NCBI RefSeq assembly: GCF_021026095.1
Contig: NZ_JAJNCU010000003.1
Span: 62,001-126,000, forward strand
Length of the DNA stretch: 64,000 nt
Reading direction: 5' to 3'
DNA from: Salinicoccus halitifaciens
Lineage (GTDB): Bacteria; Bacillota; Bacilli; Staphylococcales; Salinicoccaceae
Shown: positions 25,381-34,907 of the stretch, piece by piece
How positions within the stretch are numbered: position 1 is the stretch's first letter
Layout: each line of letters starts with the position of its first letter
Made by a program: the position numbers and the translations under genes
Notes under the pieces: model-generated
Told to the model about the DNA's origin: nothing
Seen by the model: the letters and a program-made list of their open reading frames with translations, nothing else
Database searches by the model: none

Positions 25381-27066
25381 TTATGCATTCTGGTCCACGG
25401 CGGATTTTTCTATTTCCATCCGTTTCAGTTCACGCCTCAGTATTTTACCGCTGATGGTCGTCTTCGGCAGTTCATCCATCACTTCAATCTCTTTCGGCGC
25501 AAGGTGTGCTGCAAGGTTGTTTCTGACGAATACACGGATCTCTTCCAGCAGTTCAGGAGATTCCACGTATCCTTCGCGGAGGACGATGAAAGCCTTCACG
25601 ATCTCGCCGCGGACTTCATGCGGCTTCCCTATGACGCCCGCTTCCTGGATCGCCGGATGTTCGATGAGCTTGCTTTCCACCTCGAACGGGCCGATCCGCT
25701 CTCCTGAAGAGTTGATCATATCATCATCACGGCTCTGGAAGAACACATAGTCCTCCTCATCCTGATAAGCGAGGTCACCGGATACATACCATCCTTCATA
25801 TTTGAAGTAGGAGTCGAATTTATCCTTGTTCCCCCATATCTCCTTCATGAGTCCCGGCCACGGCGTCTTCACTGCAAGCTGCCCGACCGTGCCGCGCGGC
25901 ACGACTTCACCGGCCTCATCCAATATGCCGACTTCGATGCCCGGGAAAGGCCGTCCCATCGAGCCGGGCTTGATCTTCTCGCCCGGCAGGTTGACCACGA
26001 GATGCGCGCCCGTCTCCGTCATCCACCATGTATCATGGATCCTCACGCCGAGTTCTTCCCATGCCCAGTAGATGACTTCCGGGTTGAGCGGTTCACCGAC
26101 GCTGAGTATGTGCCGCAGGGAGGACAGGTCATAATCCTTCAGTACATCGCCCTGGGATAAAAGCATCCTGAAGGCGGTCGGTGCGCTGTACCAGATGGTG
26201 ACACCGAGTTCTGCGATCAGTTTGTACCAGTGCTCCGCTTTGAAGCGTCCGCCCTGGATGACGACCGTTGCACGGTTCAGCCACGGTGTGAACAATCCGT
26301 AGACGCTGCCCGTCACCCATCCCGGGTGCGAGGTGCACCAGTAGACGTCGTCGTCCTTGATGTCGAGCACCCACTTTCCGGACTGGTATTGATGCGTCAC
26401 GACACGGTGCGCATGCAGCACACCTTTCGGCTTGCCCGTCGACCCGCTCGTATAGTGGATCAGCATGCCGTCTTCAGCATCCATCCACTCCGTATATTGT
26501 TTCCCGTCATCAATGAACGGTTCAGCCTCGATATCTTCTGCGTAAAGGATTGTCTCAAGTGTCGGAATATCCTTCTCCGGCACCCGCTTCACCATTTCCT
26601 TATCCGTGATGAGGAGTTTCGCCCCGCAGTCGTTCATCCTGTCACGTACTGCATCTTCCATGAACGCTTCGAATAAAGGTCCCGCAATCGCCCCGATCTT
26701 GATCGCAGAAAGGATCGCTATGTAGCACTCCGGGGTCTTCGGCAGGAAGATGAACACCCTGTCACCTTTTTCTATGCCGTTCTCCTTCAAAATACGTGCA
26801 TAATGATCGGTCTTCTCCTTCACTTCTTTGAAGGTGTAGCTGACCCTTTCATCCCCGTTCACATAATGGAGCGCCGTCTTATGGCCGTATCCGTCCTCGA
26901 CGTGCCTGTCGATCGCCTCATGGGCCATGTTCAAGCGTCCGGTCTTATTGAAGCTCAAGTCTTCACCGGCATCCTCCCATTTAAAACTTCTGCGTACTTC
27001 CGAATAATTGGGGAGGTTGTAATCCCCGGCCACCGGTTCGATGATTTTCAACTGATTCAAAGTCAC
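25381..27066 (-). CDS. acsA: Acetyl-CoA synthetase (AMP-forming)
   Basis: A 561-residue ANL-family acyl-CoA ligase, closest in length and N-terminus to AcsA of Bacilli, which activates acetate to acetyl-CoA through acetyl-AMP. The phosphate-loop motif YTSGSTGKPKGV, the WWMTETG-type motif and the C-terminal YVSGDLAYQDEEDYVFFQSRDDD and GKILRREL blocks are present; the last contains the lysine that is the usual acetylation control site. Start is GTG at 27066, 8 bases after AAAGGAG. It follows ssuB by 37 bases with no terminator, so it may be read from the SAM-riboswitch operon. Confidence 0.88.
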   Translation of the reverse strand: MTLNQLKIIEPVAGDYNLPNYSEVRRSFKWEDAGEDLSFNKTGRLNMAHEAIDRHVEDGYGHKTALHYVNGDERVSYTFKEVKEKTDHYARILKENGIEKGDRVFIFLPKTPECYIAILSAIKIGAIAGPLFEAFMEDAVRDRMNDCGAKLLITDKEMVKRVPEKDIPTLETILYAEDIEAEPFIDDGKQYTEWMDAEDGMLIHYTSGSTGKPKGVLHAHRVVTHQYQSGKWVLDIKDDDVYWCTSHPGWVTGSVYGLFTPWLNRATVVIQGGRFKAEHWYKLIAELGVTIWYSAPTAFRMLLSQGDVLKDYDLSSLRHILSVGEPLNPEVIYWAWEELGVRIHDTWWMTETGAHLVVNLPGEKIKPGSMGRPFPGIEVGILDEAGEVVPRGTVGQLAVKTPWPGLMKEIWGNKDKFDSYFKYEGWYVSGDLAYQDEEDYVFFQSRDDDMINSSGERIGPFEVESKLIEHPAIQEAGVIGKPHEVRGEIVKAFIVLREGYVESPELLEEIRVFVRNNLAAHLAPKEIEVMDELPKTTISGKILRRELKRMEIEKSAVDQNA

Positions 27067-27103
27067 AATAAAAACTCCTTTACTGAGGTTATGCATCCAT
27101 CCC

Positions 27104-27832
27104 TTAAACCCTGCTCAAATCCAGGCTGTTCAAAATGTCCGTTTTATAATTCGCCAGTGCATTGCTGCCCCTGCGGCGCGGCCGCGGCTCATCCAAAATG
27201 ATTTCCTGCCCGACCCTGCCCGGCCGGTCTTTCAAAATGACGATTTTATCGCATAAATATGTCGCTTCTTCTATGTCGTGGGTGACCAGGACGATCGTGG
27301 TCCTGTATTCCTCCCAAATTTCCAGGAGCAGGTCCTGAAGCTGCATTTTAGTGAAAGCATCCAGTGCACTGAACGGCTCATCCAGCAGAAGCACTTCGGG
27401 AGAAGTGATCAGCGCACGGGCGATGGCGACACGCTGGGCCATACCGCCGGATAATTCCTTCGGGTAAAGATGCTCACTGCCCGCAAGACCAACATCCCTC
27501 AAATATTTTCTCCCAATTTCATCCTTCGATTCCTTTTTGCCTTTCAAACCGAACGTGACGTTCTCCATCACATTCAGCCATGGCATGAGACGGGGTTCCT
27601 GGAATATGAATCCTGTGGACGCCTCGACTTTCCTCGATGCTTTTCCGTTGATTTCAACCTCGCCGCGGTACCCTGTATCCAGGCCGGAAATCGCCCTGAG
27701 GACAGTACTTTTACCGCATCCGCTTGTCCCGAGTAACCCGACGATTTCACCCGGATCTGCTTCGAAAGAAACATTTTTCACGACTTCTTTGCCGTTGAAG
27801 GACCGGGAAATATTATTGATGTTCAGACTCAT
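27104..27832 (-). CDS. ssuB: Sulfonate/nitrate/taurine-type ABC ATPase
   Basis: A 242-residue importer ATPase of the SsuB/TauB/NrtD class. Walker A GTSGCGKST is at residues 35-43, the signature LSGGMAQRVAIARAL at about 128-142 and Walker B LLLDEPFSALD just after. AGGAGGG lies 5-6 bases before the ATG. It is ten bases after ssuC and with ssuA and ssuC forms a complete importer under the SAM-I riboswitch, which points to sulfonate or another organosulfur substrate. Confidence 0.88.
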   Translation of the reverse strand: MSLNINNISRSFNGKEVVKNVSFEADPGEIVGLLGTSGCGKSTVLRAISGLDTGYRGEVEINGKASRKVEASTGFIFQEPRLMPWLNVMENVTFGLKGKKESKDEIGRKYLRDVGLAGSEHLYPKELSGGMAQRVAIARALITSPEVLLLDEPFSALDAFTKMQLQDLLLEIWEEYRTTIVLVTHDIEEATYLCDKIVILKDRPGRVGQEIILDEPRPRRRGSNALANYKTDILNSLDLSRV

Positions 27833-27842
27833 CTGATCCCTC

Positions 27843-28688
27843 CTAAGCTTTCACAGCATTATCCTGCCAATGCAGGGATTTCTGTTCCACAATTTTTAAA
27901 AGCCAGTCGGTTGACTTGCCGACCACCGCAAAAAGAATGATGCTTGCCAAAATGGTCTCAGGGGACAATGTATTCTGGCCGAGCACAAGCAGATAACCGA
28001 GACCTGAACTCGCACCCATGAGCTCGGCTGCCACCACAAACATCCAACCGAGGCCGAGGCCGCTTCGGATCCCCGTCAGGAACGACGGCAGGGATGCCGG
28101 GAGGATCACACGTCTGATCAGCTCGAATGTATTCAGGCCGTACATCTTCCCCACCTCGATCAATTTCCGGTCCACACCGTTGATGCCGCTGACGACATTC
28201 AGATACACCGGGAAAAAGACACCGACAGCAATCATCGTGACTTTTGAAGGTTCTCCGATGCCCATCCACAGGATGAACAGAGGCACCCATGCAAGGGAAG
28301 GGATTGAACGGAATGCCTGTATCATCGGGTCGAACAACTGCTCCGCCTTCTTATAGAAGCCGACGATCGAACCGAGTATCACCGCAAATGCCGTACCGAT
28401 CAGGAACCCTATCAACACCCTGTACAATGTGATGCCGACATGGCCCCACAGGCTGCCGTCGGCGGCGAGGCCGGCGATGGTATCCAAAATGACCGTCGGT
28501 GCCGGCAATTGATAAGAAGGGAAAACCTCTGCACGGCTCAGCAATTCCCATGCAATGATGAGGATGATCGGCAGTATGCTCCCGAGTATGACGGTCTGCA
28601 CCCTGCTCTTTTGAGATTTCAACCCGCCCCTGCCCTGTGGTTTGGTGCCATGCAGCTCACCTGCGGTCAATTCCGAACTTTTTTTCAC
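27843..28688 (-). CDS. ssuC: Sulfonate-type ABC permease
   Basis: A 281-residue permease with six predicted helices and the EAA-type loop (VGKMYGLNTFELIRRVILPASLP read around residues 175-197). A basic N-terminal tail precedes the first helix. Start is taken as GTG at 28688, eight bases after GGAG; the GTG three codons upstream is within that site. It is sandwiched between ssuA and ssuB. Substrate assignment rests on family resemblance and the SAM riboswitch. Confidence 0.87.
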   Translation of the reverse strand: MKKSSELTAGELHGTKPQGRGGLKSQKSRVQTVILGSILPIILIIAWELLSRAEVFPSYQLPAPTVILDTIAGLAADGSLWGHVGITLYRVLIGFLIGTAFAVILGSIVGFYKKAEQLFDPMIQAFRSIPSLAWVPLFILWMGIGEPSKVTMIAVGVFFPVYLNVVSGINGVDRKLIEVGKMYGLNTFELIRRVILPASLPSFLTGIRSGLGLGWMFVVAAELMGASSGLGYLLVLGQNTLSPETILASIILFAVVGKSTDWLLKIVEQKSLHWQDNAVKA

Positions 28689-28708
28689 TAAAATCACTCC
28701 GTTCCACT

Positions 28709-29719
28709 CTAATTCGAAGATTCTATCGTTTCTTCTGCGTATGACGGGTCAATCAGGTCATCCGTCAGCTGTTCCACATCAATATCCGGTCCGATGGCAT
28801 CCGAATCCTGGAGTATCCTGCCCGCTTCCAGCACCGACTCATGCTGGGCAGCGCCCGGGACGGGGCTTGAAAAATCGTTTCTTTCAAGCTGCTTTTCAGC
28901 AACAGCCTGATCAATTTGAGCCTCTTCCATCAGTATTTCAGCTGCTTCTTCGGGGTTTTCCTGTATCCATTCCCTCGCTTTTTCATACACTTCAATCACG
29001 CGTCCGACATGTTCAGGGTAGTCTTCTGCGAATGCTTCCCTCACATTCAAGAAGCCGTAAGTGTTGAAGTCAGGATTCCTGTAAAACAGCTCCGCGCCTG
29101 AGTCGACCTCAAGGCGTGCCATATGCGGATCAAGCCCCGCCCATGCATCCACGCCGCCATTATTCAGCGTTGTTGCGCCATCGCTGTGCTGCACGTTGAC
29201 GATTTCCACGTCATCCTGGCTCAGCCCTTCCTCGGCCATGGCTCTCAATAAGAATATGTAGGGGTCTGTTCCGAGGGTCGCCGCCACCCTCTTACCTTTC
29301 AGGTCTCCAATCGATTCAATGTCCGACTCTGCACTTTTGACGAGCGCCGTCCATTCCGGCTGGGAATATATATACACGTTTTTAATCGGTGCGCCATTCG
29401 CTTTGGACATCAGTGCAGCAGCCCCGGCGGAAGAACCAAAGTCGACGCTGTTGCTGTTCAGAAATTCGAGCGCTTTATTGCTCCCGTGGCTGAGTGTCCA
29501 TGAAACATCGATGCCGTCTTCTTCAAATTCCTCTTCGGCCCAGCCGAACTCCTTAAGTACGAGGCTCGTTGGTGAGTAATAAGCATAGTCCAGGCGTATC
29601 TCTTCCGGTCCTTCCGCTGAATCCGAAGATTCAGCGGCGCCGGAGGCGCATCCCGCAAGGAGCGCAAGTGAAATCAGTACGGCCGGCAACCTGTATTTAC
29701 CGTTCAATATCTTCTTCAT
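28709..29719 (-). CDS. ssuA: Sulfonate/aliphatic-sulfur ABC substrate-binding lipoprotein
   Basis: A 336-residue lipoprotein with lipobox LLAGC (Cys24) and a NMT1/SsuA-type binding fold (YYSPTSLVLKEFGW, GAAALMSKANGAPIKN, LKGKRVAATLGTDPYIFLL). It would capture sulfonates or a similar sulfur compound outside the membrane. GGGGGAACC lies before the ATG. It follows metY by 16 bases and begins the transporter portion of the SAM-riboswitch operon. No SsuD-type monooxygenase is present in the operon. Confidence 0.88.
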   Translation of the reverse strand: MKKILNGKYRLPAVLISLALLAGCASGAAESSDSAEGPEEIRLDYAYYSPTSLVLKEFGWAEEEFEEDGIDVSWTLSHGSNKALEFLNSNSVDFGSSAGAAALMSKANGAPIKNVYIYSQPEWTALVKSAESDIESIGDLKGKRVAATLGTDPYIFLLRAMAEEGLSQDDVEIVNVQHSDGATTLNNGGVDAWAGLDPHMARLEVDSGAELFYRNPDFNTYGFLNVREAFAEDYPEHVGRVIEVYEKAREWIQENPEEAAEILMEEAQIDQAVAEKQLERNDFSSPVPGAAQHESVLEAGRILQDSDAIGPDIDVEQLTDDLIDPSYAEETIESSN

Positions 29720-29735
29720 TCCGGTTCCCCCTCAA

Positions 29736-31532
29736 TTAAATCTCGCATGCATATGTTGATATCGTGCCGCGGAGGCGCTGCGCCTCCTTATATGTGCAGC
29801 GGTTGTGGACGACCTGGAGGCCGCCGTCTTTTGCGATATCTGCAGCTTCAGGCGAAATCACGCCCTCCTGCAGCCAGAATACTTCAGGCTTCACTTCGAC
29901 CGCCTCTTTGGCAATGCCCACCGCCGCTTCAGGGCTTCTGAACACCTGGACAACATCGATATGTTCTGGCACACTCTTCAGATCCGGATATGCCTTTTCA
30001 CCGAGTATCTCGGTTTCCCTCGGGTTGACCGGGATGATTTTATAGCCGAGCCTCTGCATCTTCCGGGCGAGCCTGTAGCTCGGGCGTGATTCCTTGCCGC
30101 TCAGGCCGACGACCGCCAATGTCTTCTGGCGGGTCTTCTCCTCGCCGTCCTCCGTCACTTTCTCAGTCGCTGCGTTCAATATCCTCTTGATCACGCCTTC
30201 ATCGTTGATGACGATCTCTTCCGCTTCGCCTGTATCAATTCCTGTCGCTTTCGACAGTGCCTGGCTCAGGTCGTTCTGGATGTCCCTTACGGATTCGATG
30301 CCGACCGACAGGCGCACAAGTTCCTCGTATACGCCCGTTTCATCGAGCTGTTCTTTCGTCATCTGCTGGTGCGTCGTAGAAGCCGGATGGATGATCAGTG
30401 ATTTCGCATCACCGACGTTCGCGACATGTGACCACAGTGCCACACTGTCGATCAGCTTCTTGCCGGCCGCTTTGCCGCCTTTGATGCCGAATGTGATGAT
30501 GGAGCCGTAGCCGTTTTTGAAGTACTTCTTCGCAAGGTCGTGGGAAGGATGCGTTTCAAGGCCCGGGTAGTTGACCCATTCCACTGCCGGATGTTCCGTC
30601 AAAAACTTCGCCAGCTTTTCAGCGTTTTCATTATGGCGTTCCACACGGACGTGCAGTGTCTCAAGCCCCTGGATCAGATTGAATGCGTTCTGCGGGCTCA
30701 GTGTCGCACCGAAGTCCCTGAGGAGCTGCACACGGATCTTTGTGCTGAATGCAAGCGTGCCGAAGTCCGCTGCATAGCTTAGGCCGTTGTAGCTTGGATC
30801 CGGCTCCGTGAATTCCGGGAATTTCTCCGTATTCCAGTTGAAGCGTCCGCCGTCGACGACGACCCCGCCGATCGAGGTGCCATGCCCGCCGATCCATTTT
30901 GTTGCGGAATGGACGACGATGTCTGCGCCGAGCGTGATCGGCTTACATGTATGCGGTGTTGCGAATGTATTGTCGATGATGAACGGCACGCCCGCCTCAT
31001 GTGCGATATCCGCCACAGCCTCTATATCGAGGACCTGCAGCCCCGGGTTGCCGATGGTCTCACCGAAGACCGCTTTCGTCTTGTCCGTGATGGCTGCCCT
31101 GAAATTCTCAGGATCCGTCGGATCGACGAACTTCACATTGATGCCGTAGCGCGGCAGCGTCACTGCGAACAGGTTGTATGTACCGCCGTACAGGTTCGCA
31201 CCGGCGACGATTTCATCCCCTGCACTTGCCAGGTTAAGGATGGACAGTGTGATTGCCGCCATGCCGGAGGAAGTCGCCACTGCCGCCACCCCTTCTTCAA
31301 GCAGTGCCATGCGCTTTTCAAACACTTCCACCGTCGGGTTTCCGATGCGGGAGTAGATGTTGCCCGGCTCATCCAGCGAGAACAGGCTTTCCGCATGATC
31401 CGTATCCTGGAATACGTAAGAAGTCGTCTGGTAGATCGGCACCGCCCGCGAGCCCGTCGTCGGGTCCGGCGCCTGGCCTCCGTGCAGTGATATGGTTTCG
31501 AGATCGTATGTTGAGTTATGTGAATTTGACAT
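29736..31532 (-). CDS. metY: O-acetylhomoserine sulfhydrylase fused to a CoA-binding domain
   Basis: A 598-residue two-domain protein. Residues 1 to about 430 are a PLP-dependent Cys/Met-metabolism enzyme of the O-acetylhomoserine (thiol)-lyase type, with the PLP lysine in [11 protein letters not shown] and the segment TSSGMAAI. It makes homocysteine from O-acetylhomoserine and sulfide. After a linker, residues about 460-598 form a CoA_binding_2 (YccU-like) Rossmann domain with [20 protein letters not shown] and a conserved Cys in [10 protein letters not shown]. MetY alone is about 430 residues, so the fusion is extra. Start ATG at 31532 is 7 bases after GGAGG. It is first gene after the SAM-I riboswitch. 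Confidence 0.93.
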   Translation of the reverse strand: MSNSHNSTYDLETISLHGGQAPDPTTGSRAVPIYQTTSYVFQDTDHAESLFSLDEPGNIYSRIGNPTVEVFEKRMALLEEGVAAVATSSGMAAITLSILNLASAGDEIVAGANLYGGTYNLFAVTLPRYGINVKFVDPTDPENFRAAITDKTKAVFGETIGNPGLQVLDIEAVADIAHEAGVPFIIDNTFATPHTCKPITLGADIVVHSATKWIGGHGTSIGGVVVDGGRFNWNTEKFPEFTEPDPSYNGLSYAADFGTLAFSTKIRVQLLRDFGATLSPQNAFNLIQGLETLHVRVERHNENAEKLAKFLTEHPAVEWVNYPGLETHPSHDLAKKYFKNGYGSIITFGIKGGKAAGKKLIDSVALWSHVANVGDAKSLIIHPASTTHQQMTKEQLDETGVYEELVRLSVGIESVRDIQNDLSQALSKATGIDTGEAEEIVINDEGVIKRILNAATEKVTEDGEEKTRQKTLAVVGLSGKESRPSYRLARKMQRLGYKIIPVNPRETEILGEKAYPDLKSVPEHIDVVQVFRSPEAAVGIAKEAVEVKPEVFWLQEGVISPEAADIAKDGGLQVVHNRCTYKEAQRLRGTISTYACEI

Positions 31533-31560
31533 GTCCATTCCTCCAATTTTTTATGTAATG

Positions 31561-31600
31561 AAAAAGCCCTCTTCTTTTGTGTATAAGAAGAGAGCCTTTA
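31561..31600 (-). terminator. Expression-platform terminator of the SAM-I riboswitch
   Basis: On the reverse strand AAGGCTCTCTTCTT pairs with AAGAAGAGGGCTTT and is followed by TTTT. It lies between the aptamer and metY and should form when SAM is bound. Confidence 0.9.
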
Positions 31601-31605
31601 CTCCT

Positions 31606-31712
31606 CTTATCTTCCAGGATGAAAATCCTGCAGGAATTAGCACCTTTTTAAGCAATGCTGCCTAATGGTTGCCGGGCGTCACAGGGCCAGTCCCTCTGCC
31701 TCTCTTGATAAG
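31606..31712 (-). ncRNA. SAM-I (S-box) riboswitch
   Basis: Reverse-strand reading begins CTTATCAAGAGAGGCAGAGG and continues GACTGGCCC, GACGCCCGGCAACC, AAGGTGCTAATTCCTGCAGG and closes with GGAAGATAAG. These are the S-box consensus blocks, with the P1 stem CTTATC/GATAAG at the ends. It controls the metY-ssuA-ssuC-ssuB operon. Together with its terminator it occupies most of the 355-base gap between metY and the amine oxidase; the remaining 31713-31841 is AT-rich promoter DNA. Confidence 0.97.
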
Positions 31713-31841
31713 CTGGTTCATTATTTTATTAATGCATATTACAATACTATGATTATATGGATTTGTCAAAGTATTTTTTAAATATTTCGTTTATATGAAC
31801 AATTGGGACAACCGGACATCAAAAATCTTACAGCAAAAAAC

Positions 31842-31870
31842 AAACCCTCCGGGACAGACCCGGAGGGTTT
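31842..31870 (-). terminator. Terminator of the amine oxidase gene
   Basis: AAACCCTCCGGG pairs with CCCGGAGGGTTT around ACAGA; on the reverse strand a T-rich run follows. It starts 17 bases past the stop. Confidence 0.88.
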
Positions 31871-31887
31871 GGAAAGTTCATTCAGGT

Positions 31888-33273
31888 TCAGTCATCCACC
31901 TGGGCAAGGTTTTCATCTTCCAGGTTTCCATCTTCCAGATTTTCATTGAAAGTCTGTGCCACCTGCAGGAACTTGGACACTTCCCTGCTGGTCGTGAGTC
32001 CGGTCTCGATGGCGCCGTCCATATAGCCGGCCCAGCCGTTCGCAAAGTCGGAGCCCGCCAGGAACACGCCGCCTTCCGGCCGTTTCACTTCCTGGCCGTA
32101 CTTGGTCAGCTGCTCTTTTTTGATGACACCCCACGTGCCTTTGGCGAATTCGTCCTCCACCCAGTTATGGCCGGCACTTTCAATGACTTCGAGGTCCGGA
32201 ATCCAGACCCTGAGCGCCTTCTCGACTGCTTTCGGGTCGTTCATATCAAGCGTGGAATCCGAGCCGAAGCCCATGATGATCCCCTCATCCCCTGCTTCAT
32301 TGATGAATTCCGTGTGGGCAAGGTTGACCGGGAATTCGGCCGTCGCCTTGAAGGTGGACGGTCCTTTCAGCCCGCGGACTTTGGCCCATACTTTGATGCC
32401 CTCGCTCGCCTGCTTCTCTTCGGAAAACGCACGTTTTTCCTCCGAAAGTTCCGGTGTGAACTTGATATCGTTCAGCACGTTCACCGGCACGGCAACGACC
32501 ACCGCCTTACAGGTGAATTCCTCACCTTCCCTTGAGACGACTTTATAACCCTCGGTCGTCTTAACGACGGAGTCCACCGGTGTGGACAGCCTGAGTTCCG
32601 ACTTGCTGTCGGCCATCATGCTCTCAATCAGTGATTTCGTTCCCGTCTTCATGCTGTACTGCTCGAATGTCGCCTGGAACTCCTGCATATCATGCCCCGT
32701 GAGCGCAGCCCAGCGGTAGGCATGGGCAAGCCCCGGCGCCTCCAGATTGGAGGTGCTCGTATAGCCGCTCCACAATGAATTCAGTAGACCGTTCATTTCA
32801 GGCGTGACTGCATGCTGGATTTCCCTGAGCTTATCCGCCACCGAATACTGGTCGACCGCTTTCAAGGAATCGTCATGATAAGGATTGAAAGGACGTTCGA
32901 AGTACCGGTTTGCAGCCGCATCCGCCAGGAACACCTCCATGCCTTCCATCAGTTTCTGAGTCATGAATTCCTGTGTATCGACGATGACCTTGTCTTTCGT
33001 CGCAAGATACGCATGCTCTGCCGACGGTGACTCCTTGACCTCAATGCCGTAACGTGTGATCTCAGCCCACATATGCGGCTGGTTCCAGTGGATGTAGGTG
33101 CCGCCCATCTCAATTTCCTTGCCCAGTCTTTTATCAAACCATGTCCGTCCGCCAATGCGGTCCCTCGCCTCCAGGGTCAAAGTGTCATACCCCTTGTTGC
33201 TCAACTCCCTTGACGCGGTCACTCCTGCAAAACCGGCACCGACAACGATTACATCATAGTTATTTTTAGTCAT
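31888..33273 (-). CDS. Flavin monoamine oxidase family protein
   Basis: A 461-residue flavin amine oxidase. The dinucleotide loop VGAGFAG is at residues 11-17, followed by EARDRIGGRTW and the GGTYIHW motif. The C-terminal GSDFANGWAGYMDGAIETG block is the FAD-binding segment of MAO, putrescine oxidase and tyramine oxidase relatives. It would oxidise a primary or secondary amine to an aldehyde or imine with release of H2O2. GAGGGG precedes the ATG. It lies next to a GcvT-like gene in the same direction (272 bases apart), suggesting shared N-methyl or amine catabolism. Substrate unknown. Confidence 0.87.
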   Translation of the reverse strand: MTKNNYDVIVVGAGFAGVTASRELSNKGYDTLTLEARDRIGGRTWFDKRLGKEIEMGGTYIHWNQPHMWAEITRYGIEVKESPSAEHAYLATKDKVIVDTQEFMTQKLMEGMEVFLADAAANRYFERPFNPYHDDSLKAVDQYSVADKLREIQHAVTPEMNGLLNSLWSGYTSTSNLEAPGLAHAYRWAALTGHDMQEFQATFEQYSMKTGTKSLIESMMADSKSELRLSTPVDSVVKTTEGYKVVSREGEEFTCKAVVVAVPVNVLNDIKFTPELSEEKRAFSEEKQASEGIKVWAKVRGLKGPSTFKATAEFPVNLAHTEFINEAGDEGIIMGFGSDSTLDMNDPKAVEKALRVWIPDLEVIESAGHNWVEDEFAKGTWGVIKKEQLTKYGQEVKRPEGGVFLAGSDFANGWAGYMDGAIETGLTTSREVSKFLQVAQTFNENLEDGNLEDENLAQVDD

Positions 33274-33546
33274 TGAATATCTTCCCCTCAGATATTGGAT
33301 TGGAGTGATTAATATAGTCCAAAATTACTTCGTTCTAAATTAACCAATGTGCGATATATGCTTCTGCATCTCAACATTTCGTGTTAATTCCCAATTTTGA
33401 TTTCACTCTGACTTTATTGTGTTGTCGTTTGAATTGTACCTTCATCATCAATGCAGGAATGCCCCTTATACATAAACAGTCCCCCGGGACATCAAATGTT
33501 CTGCATAAGGGTCATCAGGCAAGGGAACCGGATCATCGCTCTTCGT

Positions 33547-34554
33547 TTAGTGCGTTCCGGCAGTGCTTGAAGCTGTGTGGAATACTCTATCCTGTAAGGT
33601 CGTCTTCACTTCACCGTCTGCTGATTTGATGGTGATTTCGTCACCTTTTTGGACCTTGCTGTCCACCAGTGCATAGCCGATATATTTCCCCACGGAGAAG
33701 CCATATGTGTAATTGGTCACTTTACCGACCTCTTCACCGTTCGCTTCCACAACATCATCTTTTTCAATGTTCACACCGTCTTCTTCCACCGAGAAGCCGA
33801 GCAGGCATCTCTCAGGCCCATCGTTCTTATAAGAACATGTTCTTTCTTTCCCGATGAAATCCTTTTCACAGTTCACAGTCCAGCCGAGCCCGAGTTCAAC
33901 AGGATTTGCACCGATGAATTCACTGTCTGCGATGAAGCCTTTTTCAACAGGCAGACTGCCCAGTGTGACCTCTTCAGCCGTGATTTCTTCAACGCCTTTT
34001 CCTCGCAGTTCCTCTGCGATCTTCTCCATGTTTTCCGGGTTGAAATGCAGCTCATATCCGAGCTCACCTGTGAAGCCGACCCTTGCCGCCATGACTTCGA
34101 TGCCGCCCGCAACCGTCGTGTTTTTGAACTTGAAAGTGTCAAGATCGTTCAAATTGTCCTCCAGAATACCGTTCAGGATCTCTTTTGACTGAGGTCCCTG
34201 TACCGCATAGATGCCCTTCTCTTCAGTGATGTCATTGAACTCGACTTCTTTGTCCCCGACATGTTTACCGACCCAGTCCTTCATCTGGTCGATCATGCCG
34301 GTGGTGATCCAGAACGTGTCCGATGAACGGCAGAACATGATGAAATCATCCAGTGTATAACCGTCTTCATCCAGCATGGATGTATATAGAGCATCCCCTT
34401 CGTTCATATTGGCAACATCATTCACAAAGATGTAGTCCAAAAATTCCCTTGCATCTTTGCCGGTCACTTCCAACGTCTCCAGTGTGAAATCGTAGAAAGC
34501 CACCTTTTCCCTTACCAATTCATGTTCTTTCCTTAAAGTTTCTGAGTTTCTCAT
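33547..34554 (-). CDS. GcvT-like aminomethyltransferase family protein
   Basis: A 335-residue folate-dependent aminomethyltransferase-like protein, related to GcvT and to the C-terminal domains of dimethylglycine/sarcosine dehydrogenase. Family segments include YDFTLETLEVTGKDAREFLD, YTSMLDEDGYTLDD, YAVQGPQS and GFTGELGYEL, and the GLGWTVNCEKDFIGKE block of the C-terminal barrel. Start ATG at 34554 lies 6 bases after AGGGGG; the ATG two codons earlier is on top of that site, and the longer frame is rejected. No gcvP/gcvH genes are adjacent, so it is not the normal glycine-cleavage operon. Confidence 0.82.
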   Translation of the reverse strand: MRNSETLRKEHELVREKVAFYDFTLETLEVTGKDAREFLDYIFVNDVANMNEGDALYTSMLDEDGYTLDDFIMFCRSSDTFWITTGMIDQMKDWVGKHVGDKEVEFNDITEEKGIYAVQGPQSKEILNGILEDNLNDLDTFKFKNTTVAGGIEVMAARVGFTGELGYELHFNPENMEKIAEELRGKGVEEITAEEVTLGSLPVEKGFIADSEFIGANPVELGLGWTVNCEKDFIGKERTCSYKNDGPERCLLGFSVEEDGVNIEKDDVVEANGEEVGKVTNYTYGFSVGKYIGYALVDSKVQKGDEITIKSADGEVKTTLQDRVFHTASSTAGTH

Positions 34555-34837
34555 TTCCATCCCCCTAAATAAATTGAGCCGGCTTACAATATTTATATCT
34601 TTTTCTAATATCAGTAATCCAGCTTTCTTACCATCATTGTATATGAAAGCGTTTCCCTGTCCAAGATAAAAGACGCAAATTTTTGAATTTTCAATTATAT
34701 AAAATGTCATTTTAATATTAAAGGGTAATATTAAACTATTATATGTAAAAAATTATTACAATATACTTTATCACTGGGTTAAAATAAGCTCTTCGCCTTA
34801 AAAGTCAGTACCTTCACACATTCACGGAATGACAAAA
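34555..34837. other. AT-rich intergenic region with a direct repeat
   Basis: No gene is seen here. A direct repeat TAATATTAAA occurs at 34713-34722 and 34726-34735 (13-base period), upstream of the GcvT-like gene and possibly part of its promoter/operator. No riboswitch was recognised. Confidence 0.5.
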
Positions 34838-34863
34838 AACCTGCCGGGTTCATCCGACAGGTT
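34838..34863 (-). terminator. Terminator of the second peptide-binding protein gene
   Basis: AACCTG-CGG pairs with CCG-CAGGTT (one mismatch) around GTTCAT and is followed on the reverse strand by TTTTTTG. Confidence 0.75.
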
Positions 34864-34907
34864 CCTGAATATTATTATTAATATTTGCTAACCCTCTCCT
34901 GTAAAAA

